The translations under genes were made by a program, and so were the position numbers. From NCBI GenBank assembly GCA_009760855.2, contig WPIO01000004.1:8882001-8946000 (forward strand): 64,000 nt of DNA. The letters run 5' to 3'. A model generated the notes under the pieces. The model saw only the letters and a list, made by a program, of their open reading frames with translations, did no database searches and was not told the origin of the DNA. Positions 1-24,700 of this stretch are shown in pieces. This DNA comes from Cristatella mucedo. Its lineage: Eukaryota > Bryozoa > Phylactolaemata > Cristatellidae. Position 1 is the first letter of the stretch; each line of letters starts with the position of its first letter.

Positions 1-56
1 GCTAGTTACAGATTCTGTCGAAGTCACTGATGCCACGCTTGCAGAATGTTCTTTGT

Positions 57-232
57 GAGCCGTGATGGCACACTAGGTAAGGCGGTTGCTTTCACGACCT
101 CGGTCCCAAGGTCGTGGGTTCGATTCCTGCGGTGGGCGATTCTTTATCGCCACTGCAAGCGGTGGTGATAGCCGTAAAGGCTCTTCTGTCGCTATACAAA
201 AGGGGCTGTTTAATCAGCTAGGATTTTTTTTG
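57..232 (+). mobile_element. SINE family 1 (tRNA-derived), near full length
   Basis: tRNA-like head with an A-box-like TGGCACACTAGG and B box GGTTCGATTCC (117-127), then a conserved body with GGTGATAGCCGTAAAGGCTC, ending ATCAGCTAGG plus a T run. The same unit recurs at 21863, 34241, 45333 and 56698, which defines its ends. Confidence 0.85.
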
Positions 233-3200
233 GGTGATATTTATAGTACTACTTAGAAAGTACAGCAATCATATGTGTCATGCCTAAAAGGAAGAGGCAC
301 TTTAACAATTGGCAGATGAAGCTGCAACCTGCAATCTCATAAATGAAATTGAACATGCCTTACTGTGCCCACCTTTGGTAAGCCACGAAAATGCATAAAT
401 ATGGTTTTAAAATGGTTCTAAATGGGGGCTTACAACAACATATAGTAAATACATATTTAAAGATGCTCAGCATGTCTGAGCGTTCCATACATGCAACTTA
501 ACACCGATTGACGACCCGGCGTTTACGAATATATTTCATAAAACAATCTAGTGGCATCTGTATTGTGGCTGCACATAATTACAACATTATCTGTCACCTG
601 CAACCTGAAAGAAACAACCACTGGCAGCATTTTAAAATGTGTGAGCACTTCCTGTTGCTAGATATCGCTCCAATGGCTTAATGCATCGTCATCAGCCTAT
701 CACTGGCTTGTGGGGATGTGATAGCATCTGCTTAACTCATGCCGAATGATATTCGGCTATTTTATTGCGATGCCGACTTCCCCCTTGGCTCGCTCATGAT
801 AGACTAGAAACTCAGCACAAAATGACATGACAGTAAAGGTAGAATCCTTACTCCTCCCATAGCTGGGGGGGGGGAGTCGGCTAGTGAGCTTACTTTATGG
901 GAGGTAATAGCTTGGCAGCAGGTACCATAGCAATTGGCATCGAAATGGATACAAGCCTGCTAGATACTGTGCAAAATCACTACAGCCATCACAAAAACGG
1001 CAAAATTCGTTCCCTAATAAAGTCACCATACTTACCATGTGTTAGTTAGCCTTGAGAGCTATTTACACTCGGCAGATATAACCATCCCCAACAGCAGAGC
1101 AACGCTTAGGATGACCAGTACGCCCTACGCTAGACGTCCAAAAGAGCCGGCAGCCAGGCACTGAATGAGTTTAGCAAAACAACTAGGACACTCTGTTTGT
1201 ACTGCAAAGTGCTCCTAAACGGAAGCTCCAATGACATTATCAACGCATGCTTACGGCATGCTGTTGACACAGCATGACCCTAACAAAGTCCGGCAAAACA
1301 TACCCAGTGGTCCAACTGGCCACTGAATGAACAGAAGCCAGCGCTGCTCCACAGCATTATTGGTAGCTCGCTGATCACATGACGTCGGAGGGCTAGTTTA
1401 AAATGGCCATTATCGCACGGCATGCCATCCGAGGCGTGACCGACAGAACTTGCCCCTCTTGGCAAAGCGTGCAGCAATGCAGTCACTAGATCATTGGTTG
1501 CCAACCCATTGGTCCCAGTCACCGACTGTCGGACATAGGCTTGCATTAGCGATTCCAAGTAGGCGAAATCGAATGTGAACACAAAAGTTACAACCGACAG
1601 ACTTAAAACCAATCACGCCGAAAATGCAGATGCCTGCATTGTGGCTCACCAGATCAGCAACAGCACAAGCAGACGATGCGAGCAACGGTGGCTTGCGAAG
1701 GCTCTGTAGCGCAGATCGGACGAGGCAGAGAGTAACGCTGCCAGCGACTGAGGTAGGGGACCACGTGGTGCGGCCACTTGCACACTGAGTGCGCCAGCAA
1801 TAGGGCCGAGTGATGCCGCCGTGCATCGGCACTGGAGTGCCTCTCTCGGCCGGCATGGCTAGGAACGCATGGGGGAAAAGGGAGCAGCCTGCCGTAAAAA
1901 AAGCTCTAATGCACTGCAGGCACCTGCAATCATTGCAAAATGCGATGCCTTCCGGCAGTGTCAGGACTAGCACGCGGCCCTTCCTTCGGCGGCACCAGAG
2001 GGCTCGAGGGAGTATCCGCGTGGGCACTCGGGTGGAGCACTCTGCTGCCGAACTGCTAGCAGCTTACATTGCTCTCGCCAGCTACCGCCAGTAGTCTGGA
2101 CGGGGGCGGCGGCAGCGGATGTGCACCGTCCAGCCTCCGAGCCTCCGAGGCCACGAGCTCCGGGCTCGATTCAGCATCGCCGAAGACCTCCGAGGACCCT
2201 GCGCACCAAGAGAACTCCTGCTCCTGCAAACAGATGGGGATCTTGCTTTGCAGGCTTTCGAGACAGGATCGCAAAAATCGAGCGACCGAAAGCCTATCAA
2301 GTCGCCACTGAGCACAGGTCAGCAAAAGCGCGAAGCCGAGTGCGCAAGTAAACTAGTTCGTCGGCAATGCAAATAGCAAGTTCCAACGGTGTGCTACTGT
2401 TTTAGCAGAAATATCGAGCAGATGTTAGAAGCTTGCAGACAAATCAGTTTGCTTTCCGAGAAATTTACTTCTGCAAACTCTTGGTCGCAGATACGGTAAC
2501 AGCATATGAAACAAGATGTCAGGATCATCTAAAGTGCAGCTTCACCACATTACAGTAAATTAAGTGAAACTGACGACAGAGTGCTTTGATCGTCGGAGCA
2601 GGCAAGTAGTACAGAGTGCCAGAAGATAATCGCATGCCTACACGTAACAGTCAGTCACGTGCCACGACTGGCCCTGGATCTAGCCACTGTTTCATTTCTT
2701 AACTGGCTCAATCATAACATGGAGAATCTGCACCTGCAGCAGAAACTTGCGTGAGCAGTTTTTTTAAACGACTGCAAGCCAACCGCCACGGGACTGAGAC
2801 CGGAAAAACTAACCCCAGGTCTAAGCCCAGGGGTAATCAGTTACGAGTCCTGCAGCATGTAACTCTAGATCTCCTGCTCAAGCTACGGCGATAGCCTTCA
2901 AGGATCTCAGCTGCTATCTACACGAGGCTTTTTAATTAACAGCCAACGTTCTACAAACGTGCTACTGCCCGTTGAAACGACTGTAAACGATGGCACATAT
3001 ACTAAGCCATCAATATGTCGAAGGAAAGCTTGCTAAAAGTGATCGAAGCTCTGTCAAGGCACTATACAAGTCTGGCCGATGGCAGACCCCTGCTTGACCA
3101 AATAAGCGATTTTCCAGGACCCGTTTCCAGGTGGAGTCATGCCGGTACAAGCACGGGCACGTTCAGAAACTAGGCAAATTCCAATACAATAATGACTTAG

Positions 3201-4576
3201 GGGGCTTCAAAGGTTAGGGATGAAATAAACACCATTGCTTGCTGAACAAACAGCATCACGTTGTGGCCAAAGTTTTTTCAGAAAGCACAGGCACTTAGCC
3301 AACATTATTTACTGATCACTCTGCCGGAGGTGCACGCTGTTCTTACTACGATGACAATTTCGTAGAATGAAGCGGTTTTGCAGGCAAATTCGCTTGGATG
3401 TCAGTGTATATACGGCTTGATACTGATGCTTGACACAAATGGAAGCAGCCTTCAGGTATGAAGAGCGGCTCGGGTTCCAACTTTTCATGCTCTTCAATTC
3501 TCGTACAGTCACCTTTTTGAGTTCGCGTTGATGCATTTTTAAAAGCAACAAGCCGTTTCTCGGGCATTTAATTTTTTTTCAATCTAAAAAGTCCTTACAG
3601 CTACAACTGCAGAATAGCCTAACGTATTTCCTGTGGACGCGCTTGATCGGAAACTTAGAGATGATAGTAAAATCTTGTGAACTTCATTCGATGCACATTG
3701 TGCAAATACCAAGTCAGTAAGCACAGAGCTAACAAAGAGCGGCGGCCCACAACGACGTTACGTGGCCTGCTTCTGTATGCACTATCCATGCACGGTCATA
3801 TCGCAACGGCTTCGCGTCCACGTACGGAACTTTGGCTGTCTTCAAAGCTAATATCTTCGTTTTGCGTAGTCAGTGCGCTCCCGCTGGTTATATCCATCTT
3901 TAGGGTAGCATCTGAAATTACACAGCGGCGTTACACTAGCGCAGTTGCACAGAGTAGCATCCAGGCCGTCAACAAAACATGAGCCCAATGGGGACCATGC
4001 CAGATCAGAATATTATTTCAGTGTAACTCTGCTGTTGCATGCGTTACTGTGCTAAGCATGGGCGGTGTCGAGCAGCACATATAGTCTTCAAACGCTGATG
4101 TGTATCAGCTGAGGATTGCTTGACGCCGGAAGAGTCTAGAATTGAATCGGAGTACCCAAATTGCGGAGAAAATAAGACAGCTCGTGAGCAAGAGCATTAA
4201 TTAATGGACGCCTGAAGACCCCTCCCCCGATACAAGGTAAAAACTCGCTGCATCCGAGTAGCACCATAGCCACAGCAGTCCCACCGGCGCGTATCACCGA
4301 CTCTAGTTGTAAAGAATGCAAAAGAAACGTTAAAATGCTCCCAGAATTAGGCCATCAATAGATAGATATATCATGGAATTTCTTCTCATACTATCAATGG
4401 ATTTCCTTTTATATTTTCTATATTACCTGCACATGGGCCAAACGGGCGCCGGCTACGCGGAGCCGCATCGCACCTTCCCAAGCAATGATTGCGCGGCTAG
4501 CAACCACCTACCCAGCATATAATCCTTAATAATTTACGCCCAACGGTAACTTATGGTTCTATAGAGTATCAATGTG

Positions 4577-4578
<2 letters not shown>
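233..4578. other. left flank without recognised genes
   Basis: No coding exon could be supported. About 1680-2330 is GC- and CpG-rich with overlapping open frames on both strands (the longest is a minus-strand frame at 1491-2027), none resembling a known protein. It could be a promoter or untranslated exon of the BNIP3-like gene, or chance. Confidence 0.4.

Positions 4579-4622
<44 letters not shown>
4579..4622. repeat. (AT)n microsatellite
   Basis: About 22 uninterrupted AT units, 360 bases upstream of the BNIP3-like start codon. Confidence 0.95.
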
Positions 4623-4628
<6 letters not shown>

Positions 4629-4985
4629 GACACTTATTTTAAACCGTACAGATCACGACCCAGATTGTCGGCATGATCATACCTATTCCTGCGTGAGCCT
4701 ATACGGTTGATGAGGGTCGCTATGGTATTTACAGTAGTTGATAATTACATAACCAAGCCTAAACATCATTATATAATTTATATTAATTTGTAATCTGCAA
4801 ATAAATTAAGCAACTGAATCCGTAGGCAACTTAGCGTGTGATGACCCTGCGTAGCGCCCCGACCTACAAACTATCAACATCCTGCCTTTGCTCCTACTGA
4901 GGTGCTGGTGGTGGGGGTCGTGGTTAATGCTGAATGACTGTGCCCTCTTGAAGCGATTTGCTCTGTGTTATACGCGGTAATCCTA

Positions 4986-17541
<12,556 letters not shown>

Positions 17542-17640
17542 GTAAGTATTGCCAAGAAAGACCGTCTTGACATTTTCTTTCTTCTGCTGCGCTGATTGTT
17601 ATGTGAGAATTACTGCTGCTGTTCATGTTACAGTGGTTAG

Positions 17641-17938
<298 letters not shown>

Positions 17939-18095
17939 TTCACTGCCCTCTAAAAGTTTCAGCGATCAGCATACTGTTGTACTCAAAACACAGGATTTTG
18001 ATTGGAACTTCAGTAGTTATCGTGCAGAAAAGCTCAGAAATATGTAATTAAACGTAATGTATTGGTAGAATCAATAACTTGTCGAGGTACTATGC

Positions 18096-18297
18096 ACTGA
18101 CTTCGCCAGCCTCCGGCATGTTTTTGGAGGAATTGACACCCAGCAATCCTTCAAAACCTCGGAGAACTCATCGGGTTTAATGCGCCGGAGAACTTTGAAC
18201 CTTGGAGCGTGGTCTACTTCATCCCACGGGTGTTCTATTGGTTCAAATCCGGGCTTTTGGCTTGGCCAGTGCGTGACCTCAATTTGCTCGAAGCCGT
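18096..18297 (-). pseudogene. Tc1/mariner transposase relic, C-terminal part
   Basis: The minus strand encodes H-W-P-S-Q-K-P-G-F-E-P-I-E-H-P-W-D-E-V, the worn form of the Tc1 W-P-S-Q-S-P-D-L-N-P-I-E-x-x-W block, then a K-D-C-W region. It is separated from the rest of the gene by an inserted LINE fragment. Confidence 0.8.
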
Positions 18298-18562
18298 AAT
18301 GTAATGTAATGTATCTCCGTCAGTAACTCCACAAAGTCATAAAGACCATGTGGGTGTTACGCTGGAGAGTTTTGTATAGCGCACTCACAGCCTAAGCGGC
18401 TTTCGGTACGCATTCGGTAGCCAACAGACTCCGTCTCACGCAACCAAGAGAAAGTGGGAAGCATAGCCGAGTCAGGAGAGCAGTTGAGGTAGTGAGTAGC
18501 ATAGAAGTAGCAGTTCAGGACCGCTGAAAAAGATGTGCCATAGTCGGCAGTTGGAGAGTAGT
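18298..18562 (-). mobile_element. LINE family B 3' fragment inserted in the Tc1 relic
   Basis: Begins with (ATGTA)n and the same sequence as 27040-27310 (the 3' region and last codons of family B). Its ends coincide with the break in the transposase frame. Confidence 0.85.
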
Positions 18563-18836
18563 CGGCGTGGTTCGTGAAAAACTGTTTGACCGCCAGAGCA
18601 GTGTGCTTTGGATCGTTGTCAAGCTGCCGACAGAAATTGAGCTTGTGACGAGCCTAAGCAGATGGCAGCCAATATTCTTTACAACGACGATGAGATAACA
18701 TTCTGATTCACAATTCCTTACAGCCTGTACAGATGCCCAACACCGGAAGTTAAAAAGCAACTCCATACCATTACACCTCCACCACCGAATTTCACCGTCT
18801 TTTAAAGACAACCGTCTATGTACGCTTTGTTCATTC
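18563..18836 (-). pseudogene. Tc1/mariner transposase relic, central part
   Basis: The minus strand encodes K-F-G-G-G-G-V-M-V-W, then after a frameshift Q-L-D-N-D-P-K-H-T-A-L-A-V-K-Q; the D-N-D-P-K-H-T block contains the second catalytic Asp of Tc1 enzymes. Stops and frameshifts make it non-functional. Confidence 0.82.
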
Positions 18837-19115
18837 GCCTACTAAGTCTGCCGAACTTCAGCTATGTTAAATTGCTAAAATTTTATCTTGCTTACTCAGG
18901 GATGCTACACCCACATTGGTCCATGTATTTGTGACATCCCATAACGACTTCTGTCACTCACTGCTTGCTTGTCTACCGGCCTGTGCAATGTGGCACTTAC
19001 AGTTGGTGTAAACCTTTGCAGCTAGACTTGTCTGTCGTGAGCACTGCTTTTCCCATGTCACACTACTTCTCACCGATATGTACTGGCTCCCAATTAAGCA
19101 GTATATCGACTTCTA

Positions 19116-19277
19116 GGTCGCGCTGGTTTGGCCTAGTGGTTAAAGTGCTTGCTTCAAGCCAAGGTCAGGGTGAATGCATTTTGACGACCAAGGCCACGTG
19201 TTCAAGCCCCGTAGCGCATGTGAAACACCTGAATAGAGATTAAGTTCTCTTGGGGTGCTATGCAAATGAGTTAAATA
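19116..19277 (+). mobile_element. SINE family 2 nested in LINE A
   Basis: Head CTGGTTTGGCCTAGTGGTTA, B-box remnant, tail CTGAATAGAGATTAAGTTCT and GCTATGCAAATG. Flanked on both sides by family A LINE sequence. Confidence 0.85.
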
Positions 19278-19440
19278 TGTTTTAAGGTTTTTATCATTCA
19301 CTTTTGGTTCCCTTCATTCTGTGGCTCCAGCCTATCAGAACTACTCTCCTATCAGGCTAGACATCGTACCACCCACTTTTCTGAATCAAATCGATTAGCT
19401 ACAGCTTAAGTGAACCTCAAATCTTTTGAAGACCGTGCCT

Positions 19441-19590
19441 TTTTGATCCAGCGGTTAATGTGCTCGCCCAGACCGAGGTCTGGCTGAGGTCGTGGGCTCG
19501 AGCCCCGTGGCATATGTGAAGTGCCTGAATATAGATTAAGTTCTCTTAGGATGCTATACAAATTAATTTTATTTATTTATATTTACTTTA
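19441..19590 (+). mobile_element. second SINE family 2 nested in the same LINE
   Basis: GATCCAGCGGTTAATGTGCT head, GGCTCGAGCCCCG B-box region, CTGAATATAGATTAAGTTCT tail, then a TTTA-rich end before the LINE resumes. Confidence 0.85.
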
Positions 19591-19945
19591 ATTTGTATGC
19601 TGCTATAGCCTGGAACTCACTGCCGATTGACGCCTGGACTTTTGATTTGATGGCATTTAAAAAGTAGCTCCAACGCACCTGTTTGTCCTGGCATTTAGTG
19701 GGTCCTTGTAACTCGTCCTTAGTGTGCTTATAGGTACTGACACAGTGCGGGCTACCCACTAACCATATTTTGTGCGTTGACACTGTTGGTGTCACCTCTA
19801 ACCATATTGCGCTTTATGACATTCTGCATATTACCACTGTTTGATCATGCTTTCCTTTAAGCATATGTAAAGTGCCTAAAGAGTGATTAAGTTTTCTGGG
19901 AGTGCTATATAAATTTGCATTGTCATTATTATTATTATCATTGGC

Positions 19946-21537
19946 CGTGGTATCCTCGGTGATGAAGCCGGGCCGCAAATAGGTTTTGCTAGGTGGCATC
20001 TAAAAGGGACCCGTGACCTTGTCTGCCTAGTCTGTTTACGTAGAAACCGTTTACTAGGTTACCGGCAGTTACTCACTAAGCCAAACATAGCAAACTGTGA
20101 GGAAGGCTGACATTGTACTGACCGATTGCTATAATTTAATACGGCCAGTAGCACCAACATAACTCAGATCTATGGACCAGGTGCGTAGAAACTTATGGAG
20201 GGCAGTGTCTGTAGTGTTTCTTAATGCAGTTTCAGTAATCATAGTAAATGGCCTTTTTTCTTTTCGACTTTGCAATGATTAGCTTTAGCGCCTCGTGTGT
20301 CAGTATCGCTAACGCTTCCATCGTTATGCTTTAGAATGCTTCTACTTGTGAGGAAGTATTATTCCTGAGGAAACAATTTATGGTTCGAGAAGATCATTGA
20401 GATGTGAGGCACTCTTGCCGTGCCACTATCGTGAGTTACATGCTACTCGACTGCTGGCACTCAGAGTGAGGAACAGGCGACCAGGAGTAGAGTATCTTGC
20501 TCTGAATAACTGTGTGTCCTCCGGCCTGTACCACTCTCCTAAAGCTGACCAACGTGATAAAATTGCATTGACATTTTGCATGTAAGCCCCTACTGAGCTC
20601 AATCTTATTTATGGCCCTTTCTTTTCCTGTATTCCTGCATGTAGACTAGTAGGACACGTTTGCCGTCATACTCAGTCTTGGTATTATAATCGTAATGAGC
20701 TGTGACCGAAAACTTGTTCCATATGAATAAAGATGGCTGCTATGTTATATATGTACACCTTTGATGTTCAAGGGATCCCATGAGAGCTCAGGCTTCGTTA
20801 TCGCCTGCTGGAGCCTCAAATTCAGTTTAATCTAAGACCCCTGCAGCTAATTATGAGCATACGCTGACAGATTGAACTGCATAGCCGCTTGAAAGTAAGT
20901 CAGGCAGGGAAATCGACAGCTAGGGCAGCCTGCTCTTTTCCTTAACGAACAGTTGCCTCAAAGCCCTTACAGAGAAAATTCACTTCTGACCAGCTTTTAC
21001 GTCTGCAGTAAAGCGAAATGACATCATGTGTACTAAAAAGTTTAATAAAAACGCAACCTCTGTATTTGTTTGCCGTAATTATGCGAGCAGGAAAATGCGT
21101 GAGGCGATGGCGCCGGACAGCGATTGCTGATATTTCAGACGCCAAGTGACAATGTATTAGAAACCGATCTTAAGAGCCACACTGCAAGACAAACTGCCAG
21201 CAAAGTGCCGCAACCCCGGTAGCAGCCGGGTGCGAGGGTTTCTGGAAATTTGCCGGCCAGCCAGTGGGGCAACAACCCGTTAGCTGCAACTCGCCAGTGG
21301 AGCAATTACCCGCCTCCCGATTGGTCAGCTGACTCAAAAGTAGACGATGTGCCGCCAGAAAGTAGAGGACGACTTCGCTAATTCCTTGAGCTCCGCCCTC
21401 ACGATACCAATCATTCCCGTCGGCCACCGTTCGCTCGCCCCCTTCCTAGTCACAGCTGGTAACGTAACCTCAGGTCCTTAGGCGTCTCGACAGTAAACGC
21501 TCACTAGGTCAGAGCCAGCTTTATAGCCGTCCTTACG
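19946..21537. other. intergenic, upstream of polyamine oxidase gene 1
   Basis: No exon or repeat is recognised. 21170-21537 is relatively GC-rich and probably includes the promoter and 5' untranslated region of gene 1, but no TATA box at a sensible distance can be named. It may hold a missing last exon of the BNIP3-like gene. Confidence 0.4.
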
Positions 21538-21706
21538 ATGGCGGCTATATCTCAGAGAGTACCTGAACGAGTTCGAGTGGTGGTGATTGGAGCCGGTGTG
21601 TCCGGCTTGGCTGCGGCTCTGACTCTCGTTCAGGGCGGCATCGAAGACGTACTAATCCTGGAAGCTACCCACCGACCGGGCGGTCGCGTACGCACCATCG
21701 ATTACG
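21538..21706 (+). CDS. PAOX: polyamine oxidase gene 1, exon 1 (FAD dinucleotide fold)
   Basis: Begins at ATG 21538, followed by a short leader and the Rossmann motif G-x-G-x-x-G at residues 18-23, L-I-L-E-A at the end of strand beta-2, and P-G-G-R-V. The donor GTATGC is at 21707, phase 1. The equivalent exon of the paralogue at 54200 stops at the same residue and phase. Confidence 0.92.
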
Positions 21707-24700
21707 GTATGCACTTTTAAGTGGACGATCGGTTGCATAACCAAGAGCGTTAGTTCCTGCAGGCATGCTGCCGGATATTTTTTGAGCAGGTTCAGCTCTT
21801 TGGTAACCGCATTGCAGAAGCCTGTGACGAAAGCCGTAGGAGCAGTATGTTCTTGTAGTTCAGAGCCGTGATGGCACACTAGGTAAGGCGGTTGCTTTCA
21901 TGACATCTCTGCCGAGGTTGTGGGTTCGATTACTGCTGTGGGCGATTCTGTATCGCCACTGCAAGCGGTAGTGATAGCCGTAAAGGCTCTTCTGTCGCTA
22001 TACAATAAAGAGGCCGTTTAATCAGCTAGGATTTAAATTTAAATATCGAAGACCTAGCCGATCGTCAATGTCCTTGAACCCTGAGCTCGGTCGCATCCTG
22101 CAAGTCGACCGACATCCGGCAGGCATGCCAAGTCTGTCTGGTACCTAGCAACGGATCCGACTGTCATTTGATAGTGCAGCTGCAGCGTGTTAAATCATTA
22201 CGACAGCCGAAATAGTTATTATTCGTGGCACCTGAATTATAACCTCTCGGAAGCTTGGAAGCTTGGAATTATAACCTCTTGGAAGCGATTATGGTTAAGG
22301 CAGCATAAAAGCCGAAGTCATGTAATTGACAGCCAGCTATATATATAATTCATTTATATAGCGCCACAAGAGAACTTAATCTCTATTCAGGCGCTTCACA
22401 TATGCCTCGGGGCTCGAGCCCACGACCTCAGTCAGACCTTGGTCGGGGCGAGCACCTTAACCGCTAGACCAAACCAGCTCGGCATTAGCCGTAGAAGTGA
22501 CTTGTGCTCGAGGGTTTGACCAGGCAGCAGTTTCGCTCTAGTCTCTGGTCAGGCGCATGAGCCGCGCTCTGTGCGCCGTACGAGAGTGGCTGTCCGCCAC
22601 GATTGATACTGCACGCTTGTCACCATCCGTGACTGTAGAATAGACCTCATCGCTATGGATACGGACTAGTTGTCTTTAAATTATGGGTGCTCTTCGTTGT
22701 TGCCGTATTCAGCTAGTGTTGGCATACATGCGTGCATCGGTGCTGCATCGGCAAGTCCCTAGCAGTAATACAAGCTTCAGGGCTTCACCGATATTCGTCG
22801 CACGTTGGCTGGTAGCCGTTACGACTGCTGTTTGCTTCCTAGTTCTGTCCGGATGTGGACGTCACTCGCCTCGTTTGTTGCAAGACCGCCCGGACAACTA
22901 TCAATCGCCGTTTTGCTTGATTTCAAGGCTCAGGACTCCACCAGTATTCGTCTTGCGTCGGCTGGGACTCGCGGCGTTACGATGCTGTTTGTTGCCTTAT
23001 TCTGTCCGGACGTGGACGTCGGCCGCTACACCCGTTCTTTGCAGTATTGGACGAATTCCACTCATTAAATTTGCCAGTATCGTAGCTTTAACAAGTTTAT
23101 CCTAACGGAGCAGCACATAACTAGTTTAAATAAGTGTCTACGGTAGGCGAGCGAGCGTTCGGAAAGTCGTTGCTGATCAATTTAGAACACAAGAGCTCCA
23201 CGGCCTGCGCAAGTTTATCGGTTCTACGAAAGAACTTTCCTTAAAAGCAGAGGTCGAAGGCTTATTAAGCTCTTGCTCTTCAGATCCCAACAGCCTTGAA
23301 GTAATATTTACAAAAAATCTTGACTAACCCGAAACAGCCAGCTTCATCCTGCAAGGCCTTCGGCCTCGAATCACTAGCAGCTTGCGGCTGCTATATATTT
23401 ATATGTGCTATATGTTATAATATGCTATATATTTAAATTACCGGCGCGGTACCGCGCTGGTTATTTAAATGCCTGGCTATTTGCTATGCTGTCTCTCTCA
23501 ACACAAAAGCGTGAAAAGGCAGATGACAATAAATGCAGCATCAGGCTCTATTTACCAACAGATTAAGCACGAACACAGCGACATCAAATACATTCAGCGC
23601 TGCCTTGTGTAGACCTTTTGCCTTGTTCCACTTTTTTCCCCATTCCTTAATCTACTTTTCGGGTATCAACTGTAACTTCCATATATGATACTGATACTTT
23701 CGTACTACCGTTTATGATCCGTGCATATCTGTCTCTGTCTCCCTATTGCCGTCCAATTCAATGCAATCTTGGTTTCTGTATGTTCGATGTGAAATGTTCT
23801 CCTACGATTGTAGGCAATCCTTTGCTGTTATGCCGAATTGCGGGCAACTGACCATATGTGGATATCATTCAGTCTGCTGGTTGTGCTCTACGTAACCCGT
23901 AACTGGAGTAATTTGTGAATTTCGAAACCTGTAAGACACTTGACATTGATGCTGTCCGAACGATGATATCCTGCCCCTGCTGCTCAATCCTCCTTACTAC
24001 TTTTTCTCACTGATAGAATGGTTCTAAACGATACTGGCCGGCGTTCTCGACGAGCTTGCACCTCCGACTAAGCTCACTGCTCGCCCTCGCCCAGGTCCTG
24101 CTGCCGTTCTTATCAAATACACTAAAACGAGCTGTAGCGCCAGACCAGCTGAACTCTTATATGGAAAGTTCAAACCTAGTTTAGAAGTGTATCGGGTTTT
24201 AGAGCTAATCACTCATCTGAGTCAGCATTGCTCCAGGTGAATAAAGGCCACCTCAGAAATGCAGGCATAGGTAGAGTCTCGATGCTTGTTTTAGTTGATC
24301 TTACGGCATTGTTTGACACTGTTTATCAAAAGTCCTTATTGAGGCTCTGTCATCTCGACCGTCATCATTGGAACTGCACTGCAATTGTTTAGGTCCCATC
24401 CCAGTGGGAGACTCCTGAGCATTGATGTCAACTGGCAAAGATCACTCGAGGAGCAACGGAAGTATGGGGTGCGAGGGCTATGCGTTTGGTCCACTTTTTT
24501 TCACAATTTATACTCTCCGGTTTGCCAATGTAATTGCCAAGCACAATGCAGGCTTCCATTTCTATGCAGACGACACTCAGTTGTATGTGTGCTTTAATCC
24601 CTCTCAGCGTTCCAGTGCATCAAACTCTGTCAACTCCTTTGCTACGTGTATTCCTGACATCCACTCATGGATGGAAGCAAACTTTCTCAAATGGAACGCA

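Larger units (their letters stand above)
18838..19945 (+). mobile_element. LINE family A relic carrying two nested SINEs
   Basis: Family A C-terminal coding region, interrupted after ATCGACTTCT (19113) and again after GACCGTGCCTTTT (19443), each time by a SINE family 2 copy, with LINE sequence resuming at 19283 and 19591. It ends with the GTGATTAAGTTTTCTGGGAG tail and (ATT)n. Confidence 0.82.

Noticed and set aside
57-232. Functional tRNA genes at the SINE heads
   Set aside because: A- and B-box-like sequences are present, but the heads do not fold into an obvious cloverleaf, and the same longer unit recurs with a non-tRNA body.
1491-2027. 178-residue minus-strand open frame in the GC-rich left flank
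   Set aside because: No recognisable domain, competing frames on both strands, and no convincing splice context; GC-rich DNA makes such frames by chance.
17994-18051. Candidate last exon of the BNIP3-like gene (I-L-I-G and so on)
   Set aside because: It is open and in phase, but the acceptor is poor and the Gly expected right after the tail helix is three residues late; not better than chance.
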